The notes below the pieces were generated by a model, which saw only the letters and a list, made by a program, of their open reading frames with translations, made no database searches and had not been told where the DNA came from. 64,000 bases of DNA from Oscillospiraceae bacterium Marseille-Q3528 (GTDB lineage: Bacteria; Bacillota; Clostridia; Lachnospirales; Lachnospiraceae), in contig JAGTTR010000004.1 in the NCBI GenBank assembly GCA_018223385.1, positions 62,001-126,000 of the forward strand, in the 5' to 3' direction. A program made the position numbers and the translations under genes. Numbering within the stretch: position 1 is the first letter of the stretch; every line of letters begins with the position of its first letter. Positions 59,323 to 64,000 of this stretch are shown here, piece by piece.

Positions 59323-60512
59323 ACCGACAATTTCATATAGGCCCATTTACGGTGTCGGGCGTCTGGCTGCTTTATCTGCTGGGGATGACGGTGCTGGGGA
59401 TCGTGATCCGGGGAGCGTTTTTACCTTATGTGTCCCAGGATTATACCGGATACTGGGAAAAGTGGTTCGCTGAGATCCACCGGTATGGCGGCATGGCGTC
59501 GCTGTCCCATGATTTCTACGATTATGCGCCGACCTTTATGTATTTTCTGGTGTTTATCGAGGGCCTGCCCTTTGATCCCATGCTCAGCTACAAGGTTGCC
59601 ATGTGCCTGCTGGACATGCTGCTGGCAGTTGCCTGCGGGATGCTGGCGGGGGAGCTGACCGGATCGAAGGAAAAAGGCATGGCCACATACGGGCTGGTAT
59701 TTCTGCTGCCCACGGTGATGGCCAACAGTGCCCTCTGGTGTCAGTGCGATGTGACGTATACGCTGCTGATCATTCTGTTTTTATACAATCTGATCCGGGA
59801 AAAACCGCTGTCGGCCATGATTTTTTACGGGCTGTCCTTTTGTTTGAAATTGCAGACGCTGTTTATTTTCCCGGCGCTGGTGGTGTTCTGGGTACACAAA
59901 AAAATAAAGGCGGAGCATTTTTTCACCCTTCCGGTGCTGTATGTGCTCAGCGTTCTTCCGGCGGTATTTTTCGGCGGCTGTTCGTTTCTGGATATGCTGC
60001 TGGTCTACGTGCGGCAGGGCTCCACGGACGTGTGGGCGCTGACGTTGAGCTGGCCAAATATTTACCAGATCATTGGCCCGGAGGCGCTGATCCAGGTGTA
60101 TTCTGGTCTGGGCAAATGCCTCATTCTGGTGATCCTCATGTGCACCATGTATGACATGTCCCGGAGAAAATACCGGATGACACCCCGGATTATGGTGGAA
60201 ATGGTGCTGTTTTATGCCATGATCACTGTCTATTTTCTGCCGTTTATGCATGAACGGTATGGTTATCTGGCGGATGTGCTCACCGTGCTGTATGCGGTGC
60301 TGCGGCCAAAGCGGTTTTACGTGCCCATGCTGCATGTGCTCATTTCCTGCGTTTCTTATATGAAGTTTCTGACCAAGGAGAGCACCCTGCCCATGGTTTT
60401 CTATGCATTCCTGCTTCTGTTCCTGCTGGTGACGGTGGGGATGGATCTGTATCGGGACATGCAGCGGGAGCGGATGCCGGAGAAACTGACAGAAGGTGAG
60501 GCGGCAGTATGA
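59295..60512 (+). CDS. GT-C-like polytopic membrane glycosyltransferase
   Basis: A 405-residue membrane protein with about 10 helices. The first outside loop carries SQDYTGYWEKWFAEI (about 47-61), with an acidic residue where GT-C enzymes keep their catalytic Asp. FYDYAPTFMYFLVF, SALWCQCDVTYTLL and LPFMHERYGYLADVL also resemble the mannosyltransferase/GT39-like layout. It probably transfers a sugar from a polyprenyl-phosphate donor made by the GtrB-like gene. Its stop overlaps the next start (ATGA). Confidence 0.8.
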   Translation: MDDRIREHLNRQFHIGPFTVSGVWLLYLLGMTVLGIVIRGAFLPYVSQDYTGYWEKWFAEIHRYGGMASLSHDFYDYAPTFMYFLVFIEGLPFDPMLSYKVAMCLLDMLLAVACGMLAGELTGSKEKGMATYGLVFLLPTVMANSALWCQCDVTYTLLIILFLYNLIREKPLSAMIFYGLSFCLKLQTLFIFPALVVFWVHKKIKAEHFFTLPVLYVLSVLPAVFFGGCSFLDMLLVYVRQGSTDVWALTLSWPNIYQIIGPEALIQVYSGLGKCLILVILMCTMYDMSRRKYRMTPRIMVEMVLFYAMITVYFLPFMHERYGYLADVLTVLYAVLRPKRFYVPMLHVLISCVSYMKFLTKESTLPMVFYAFLLLFLLVTVGMDLYRDMQRERMPEKLTEGEAAV

Positions 60513-61729
60513 GTGAAACGAAAAAATTAACCTATATTGACGGGCTGAAAGGCACAGGAGCGCTGATTGTGTACCTGTGCCACTTTGCATATGCGTTCTA
60601 CTTTGCACTCTATTCCCTGAATCCGGCCAACAGCCACACGGCGGGAAATGTGGAGGTGGCCATCGGTAAAACGCCCCTCAATATTCTCTACAACGGCAAT
60701 TTCGCGGTGCAGCTGTTCTTCGTGGCCAGCGGCTTTGTGCTCTGTATCCGCTATTTTCAGGACTATGACCGGAAACGGCTGGTAAAGAGTGCAGCAAAAC
60801 GGTATTTTCGGCTGGCTGGGCCGATCCTTCTGGTGAGCACGGTCATTTTTTCCCTTATGAAAGCCGGGCTTTATCAGAACACCGAGGCGGCGGCGCTGGC
60901 TGGTTCCACAGACTGGTTTGCGGGCTTCAACAATTTCGAGCCGGGCTACAGCCATGCCCTGCGGGAAGCGCTGTTTGGCTGCTTTCTGTTTGGACATAAT
61001 TATTTTAACGGGGTGCTCTGGACGGTGAAATATCTGTTCCTGGGTGCTCTGCTGGTGTATGCTCTGGCGGCGGTCTGTGGCCAGTGGAAATATCGATACG
61101 GCGTGTATGCGATTTTGCTGCTGGCGCTGCTGCGTACCGACTACGCGGGACTTCTGCTGGGCTATATTTTCTGCGACCTGATGTATACAAAACCGGATTT
61201 TATGAAAAAACTGGCGAAAATTCCGGGACTGTGGCTGGTGACCCTGGTGCTGGGCATTTATTTTGGATCTTATCCGTCCATCGGCACAAATCTGGAGGGC
61301 AGCATGTACGGCTTTCTGCCGGTGCTGTCGGTGCTGTATCACCGGATCGGTGCGGCGCTCATCGTGCTGGCTGTGCTACTTTCGGAGCGTTTGCAGCGTT
61401 TTTTTGGAGGTCAGGACGCTGCTGGCCGGAACGAGGCAAAAGCTTCCGGGGAGGATTTTCTGCTTACCAGCCATAAGAGAAAAAAGTCTGGGGAGGGTTT
61501 GTTTGTACGGCTAGGGAAAATTTCTTTCTCCTGGTATCTGGTGCATTTTCCGGTGATTGCGGTTTTTTCCAGCGCTTTTCTGCTGCGTTTTTACGGGTTG
61601 ATGAATTACCATGTGCTCATGCTGCTCAATTTTATGCTGACCACGGTGATTGTGTGGGTGATTTCCGCGGCGATGACGAAATGGGTGGAGCAGCCCTGGA
61701 ACCGGCTGTTGAATAAAATTTGGAAATAA
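60509..61729 (+). CDS. Acyltransferase-3 family protein (OafA-like)
   Basis: A 406-residue membrane protein with about 10-11 helices. Motifs of the acyltransferase-3 family: LTYIDGLKGTGALIVYLCHFAYAFYF split across 8-33 with the catalytic His in CHFAY, FFVASGFVLCIRYF (near 72), NYFNGVLWTVKYLFLG (near 168) and the C-terminal SFSWYLVHFPVI (near 340). It acylates sugars at the membrane. A charged loop (SHKRKKSGEG) precedes the last helices. Expressed with the GT-C gene by a four-base overlap. Confidence 0.9.
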   Translation: MSETKKLTYIDGLKGTGALIVYLCHFAYAFYFALYSLNPANSHTAGNVEVAIGKTPLNILYNGNFAVQLFFVASGFVLCIRYFQDYDRKRLVKSAAKRYFRLAGPILLVSTVIFSLMKAGLYQNTEAAALAGSTDWFAGFNNFEPGYSHALREALFGCFLFGHNYFNGVLWTVKYLFLGALLVYALAAVCGQWKYRYGVYAILLLALLRTDYAGLLLGYIFCDLMYTKPDFMKKLAKIPGLWLVTLVLGIYFGSYPSIGTNLEGSMYGFLPVLSVLYHRIGAALIVLAVLLSERLQRFFGGQDAAGRNEAKASGEDFLLTSHKRKKSGEGLFVRLGKISFSWYLVHFPVIAVFSSAFLLRFYGLMNYHVLMLLNFMLTTVIVWVISAAMTKWVEQPWNRLLNKIWK

Positions 61730-61742
61730 GGGAGGAAATCGG

Positions 61743-64000
61743 ATGGGAGAGCAGACGACGAAAACAAGGGCCGGATGGATTGACATTGCCAAGGTGCTGG
61801 GGCTGGTCATTGTCCTGATGAACCACGCGGAACTGTCGGCAGGCGGTGTCAATTATTTCGGCGGCATGTTTTACGTGCCGGTGTTTTTTGTGCTGGCCGG
61901 ATACACGTTCCGCCTGCGGCCCGGTGAGTCCTTCTCTGCTTTTGCGAAAAAAAAGGCGAAGCGGCTGCTGCTTCCCTATGTGGGATACAATGCCTTCTTC
62001 TTTCTGTTCTTTTTTGTAAAAGACCAGCTGCTGGGGGGACAGCCGCTGCGGGAGGCCGGGGTGTCGCTCCTTGGCATTCTGTATTCCCGCAGCTACCTGT
62101 ATGCCGGAGAAACGGCCGGACAGACGGTGCTTATGCGGATCTTAAACGGCCCCACCTGGTTCCTGACGGGATTGTTTACGGCACTGCTGGTTTTTTGGCT
62201 TCTGATGACCTGGGCGAAAGGAAGCCGCAAAAAGCTGCTGGCCGGGATGGCTGTATGTCTGTGCGCAGCCTGGGGCTTTTCTTTCCTGCCGGTGCTGCTG
62301 CCCTGGAGCCTGGATACCCTGTGGTTTCATATGGTGCTGTTGGGGGCAGGGGTGCTTCTGCGTGAAACAGATCTGGTCGAAAAATTATATGGCTGTCCCT
62401 GGAAAATCGTCCTTTGCGGTCTGATATTTTTTCTGGTGTCAGCCCTTTCCGGCAGCGGAAACCTGTCGGTGAGAAGCTATGGAAATCACATGCTGTGTTA
62501 TCTGGCGGCGGCTTTGCTGGGTTCGGTGCTGGCCATGTTGCTGGCAAAATGGATCGAAAACACCTTCCGGCAGGCCGGAGCGCTCATTGCGTTCGCGGGA
62601 AGTCATACCATGGCGGTGCTCTGCCTGCATCTGTTTGTATTTATGCTCATTTCCGGCGGCTATGGGGTGCTGGGCATCGACGGCAGCCGGAATCTGTGGA
62701 AGCTATGGGAGATCCTGGGCGCTTTTGTACTCCTGGTGCCTTTTTATCGGTGGCGGCTCCTGCCCCGGGAAAAAGGGGACTGGCAGAAAACAGTCTGTGG
62801 CCTGCTGCTTCTGGTACTGGTGCTTTGGTCACTGCCGTTGGTGGGAAAGGGCATCGACGTCCGGGATACTGGCTCGTACCTGACCAAATACCGGTATATT
62901 TTTGATCCGTCCGTGAAAGTCAATGAGCTCCATTATTTCCTCGGCGAGCTGGCAGGCGGCATCATCTATGCCCTGACACCGGTACGAAAAGTGCTGGCGC
63001 TGAACGTGGCCAGCAGTCTTGTGTACGTGGCGGCAGCGCTGCTGACTGCCTATGTATTGCAAAAAGTGCTCCCCCGGGTGCTGGCCCTGGCCTGTGCCCT
63101 GACGGGAAGTTTCTATGGAATTACATGGATCCGGACACTGAACTGGAATGCTTGGACGGTGTTGTTCTTAAGTGCCGGGCTGGCGCTGCTGCTGGCAGGC
63201 TTGCAGAAAAACAGCCAGAAATGGCTGGCAGCCGCTGGATTTGTGCTGGCCATCAACACCTATTTTCGGATGCCCAATATGCTGTTCCTGGCGCTGATGG
63301 CGGTGGTGTTCTGGAAAACACTATTGGATGAGTGGAAACATGTGGGTGCTGCGGAAGAAAATGCATTGGCCATGCCTGATAATGTGGCATCAGCACATCG
63401 AGTAATCAATCACGTGCCGGATGGAACCGTGTCAGCTGAAAAAACAGGGGAGGTTAAGATTCGCGCCTTGTTCCGTCCACGTATCTGGTGGGAGGCGTTG
63501 AAAAACTGTCGGGGATTTTTCCTGGGGGCGGTGGCCGGAGCTGCAGCAGGCCTGTTGCTGGCGTTGATTTTCCTGGGGCCGGATACAGTGCTTCACAATC
63601 TGTCCGTATTGACATCTGTGGGCGCCGGTGAAAATGCGGAGAACACCCACAGTATCACCACGGGCATTTATCTGTTCCTGCTGGGCATGAAAGATGGAGC
63701 GCTCCTGTGGCTGCGGGACGGCCTGCTGATGGCAGTGGTGTGGGCAGTTGTGGCCGGTGCCAGTGAGGTGTGGAAGCGCGTGCGCGGGGAATCTTCAAAA
63801 GAAGCGATGGAAAAGCCTTCACTGGCTATATACTTTACGGCTGGCATTGCCTGCTTTTTCGGTCTGTCCGAGGGCCTGCGGGAGAACATCTTATCGGCAC
63901 ATATATGGGTGGCTTTTGGGGTGATTCTGCTGGGCACCATTGGCACTTTCCTCTATGCGAAAAAAGACACATTACGCTCCTGTCTGTGCGCATCGGCAGT
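61743..64000 (+). CDS. Acyltransferase-3/polytopic membrane fusion protein (3' partial)
   Basis: Starts at ATG 61743 with GGGAGGAAATCGG upstream and stays open to the right edge, at least 752 residues, so it has no stop in this window. The N-terminal part (1-340) is an acyltransferase-3 domain of the fucose-4-O-acetylase/WecH type: GWIDIAKVLGLVIVLMNHAE split across 11-30, YVPVFFVLAGYTFRLR (near 44), GPTWFLTGLF (near 138) and SHTMAVLCLHLFVF (near 282). After about 360 comes a second polytopic region with VRDTGSYLTKYRYIFD (near 377) in its first outside loop and NTYFRMPNMLFLAL (near 500), suggestive of a GT-C enzyme. A hydrophilic linker lies near 535-575. Such a fusion would join acylation and sugar transfer; this is inference. 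Confidence 0.8.
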   Translation, partial: MGEQTTKTRAGWIDIAKVLGLVIVLMNHAELSAGGVNYFGGMFYVPVFFVLAGYTFRLRPGESFSAFAKKKAKRLLLPYVGYNAFFFLFFFVKDQLLGGQPLREAGVSLLGILYSRSYLYAGETAGQTVLMRILNGPTWFLTGLFTALLVFWLLMTWAKGSRKKLLAGMAVCLCAAWGFSFLPVLLPWSLDTLWFHMVLLGAGVLLRETDLVEKLYGCPWKIVLCGLIFFLVSALSGSGNLSVRSYGNHMLCYLAAALLGSVLAMLLAKWIENTFRQAGALIAFAGSHTMAVLCLHLFVFMLISGGYGVLGIDGSRNLWKLWEILGAFVLLVPFYRWRLLPREKGDWQKTVCGLLLLVLVLWSLPLVGKGIDVRDTGSYLTKYRYIFDPSVKVNELHYFLGELAGGIIYALTPVRKVLALNVASSLVYVAAALLTAYVLQKVLPRVLALACALTGSFYGITWIRTLNWNAWTVLFLSAGLALLLAGLQKNSQKWLAAAGFVLAINTYFRMPNMLFLALMAVVFWKTLLDEWKHVGAAEENALAMPDNVASAHRVINHVPDGTVSAEKTGEVKIRALFRPRIWWEALKNCRGFFLGAVAGAAAGLLLALIFLGPDTVLHNLSVLTSVGAGENAENTHSITTGIYLFLLGMKDGALLWLRDGLLMAVVWAVVAGASEVWKRVRGESSKEAMEKPSLAIYFTAGIACFFGLSEGLRENILSAHIWVAFGVILLGTIGTFLYAKKDTLRSCLCASA

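Overview
The window reads as one chromosome segment from an anaerobic Clostridia bacterium, most likely a Lachnospiraceae. The basis is the murB-rapZ-whiA-crh gene order, CdaA/CdaR, a single-chain pyruvate:ferredoxin oxidoreductase, a butyryl-CoA:acetate-type CoA-transferase, Gram-positive Shine-Dalgarno sites and several TTG/GTG starts. I saw no rRNA, tRNA, CRISPR array, insertion sequence or prophage gene. The species cannot be named from this sequence.

Layout. (1) 1-11.5 kb, fermentative redox block: the 3' part of a large flavin/ferredoxin/molybdopterin-domain fusion, whose tail and terminator carry an exact 270-bp tandem duplication; a convergent CoA-transferase with a Rex-like operator; and a minus-strand operon of an internally duplicated polyferredoxin, PFOR and a GltD/NfnB-like flavoprotein. 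(2) 11.7-19.2 kb, transporters and ion-translocating membrane proteins: an HPr-like protein; a MATE transporter behind an FMN-type riboswitch with unusual core bases; an AGCS symporter behind a glycine riboswitch that overlaps its Shine-Dalgarno site; and two complex-I-like antiporter subunits behind an unidentified leader with an intrinsic attenuator. (3) 19.3-36.9 kb, housekeeping: murB, rapZ, whiA, crh, a conserved hypothetical gene, a methyltransferase, a large surface protein, an M29 aminopeptidase, mreB, recD2, a ComF-family gene, two membrane proteins, cdaA-cdaR and ptsH. (4) 36.9-64 kb, cell-surface polysaccharide assembly: DUF2142 protein, flippase, many glycosyltransferases, a hexapeptide acyltransferase, an MBOAT plus DHHW O-acylation pair, RmlD, GT-C-like membrane proteins and two acyltransferase-3 proteins. 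The last of these is a fusion that runs off the right edge. A QueG-like gene and a PLP-lyase/AGCS-symporter operon interrupt this locus.

How the parts work together. The redox block links pyruvate oxidation to ferredoxin, NAD(P)H and acid production, with NADH-responsive control suggested by the Rex-like site. The three HPr-family proteins split the two HPr phosphosites among them: His15 only, Ser46 only, and both. This points to layered carbon-catabolite signalling. The surface locus holds the tools to build, flip and acylate a decorated glycan.

Most promising for novelty: a 155-165 bp intergenic element present three times, with paired arms that covary between copies and a conserved micro-ORF; the FMN-type aptamer with altered core; the unidentified attenuated leader of the antiporter pair; and a hairpin array at 23.3-23.55 kb.
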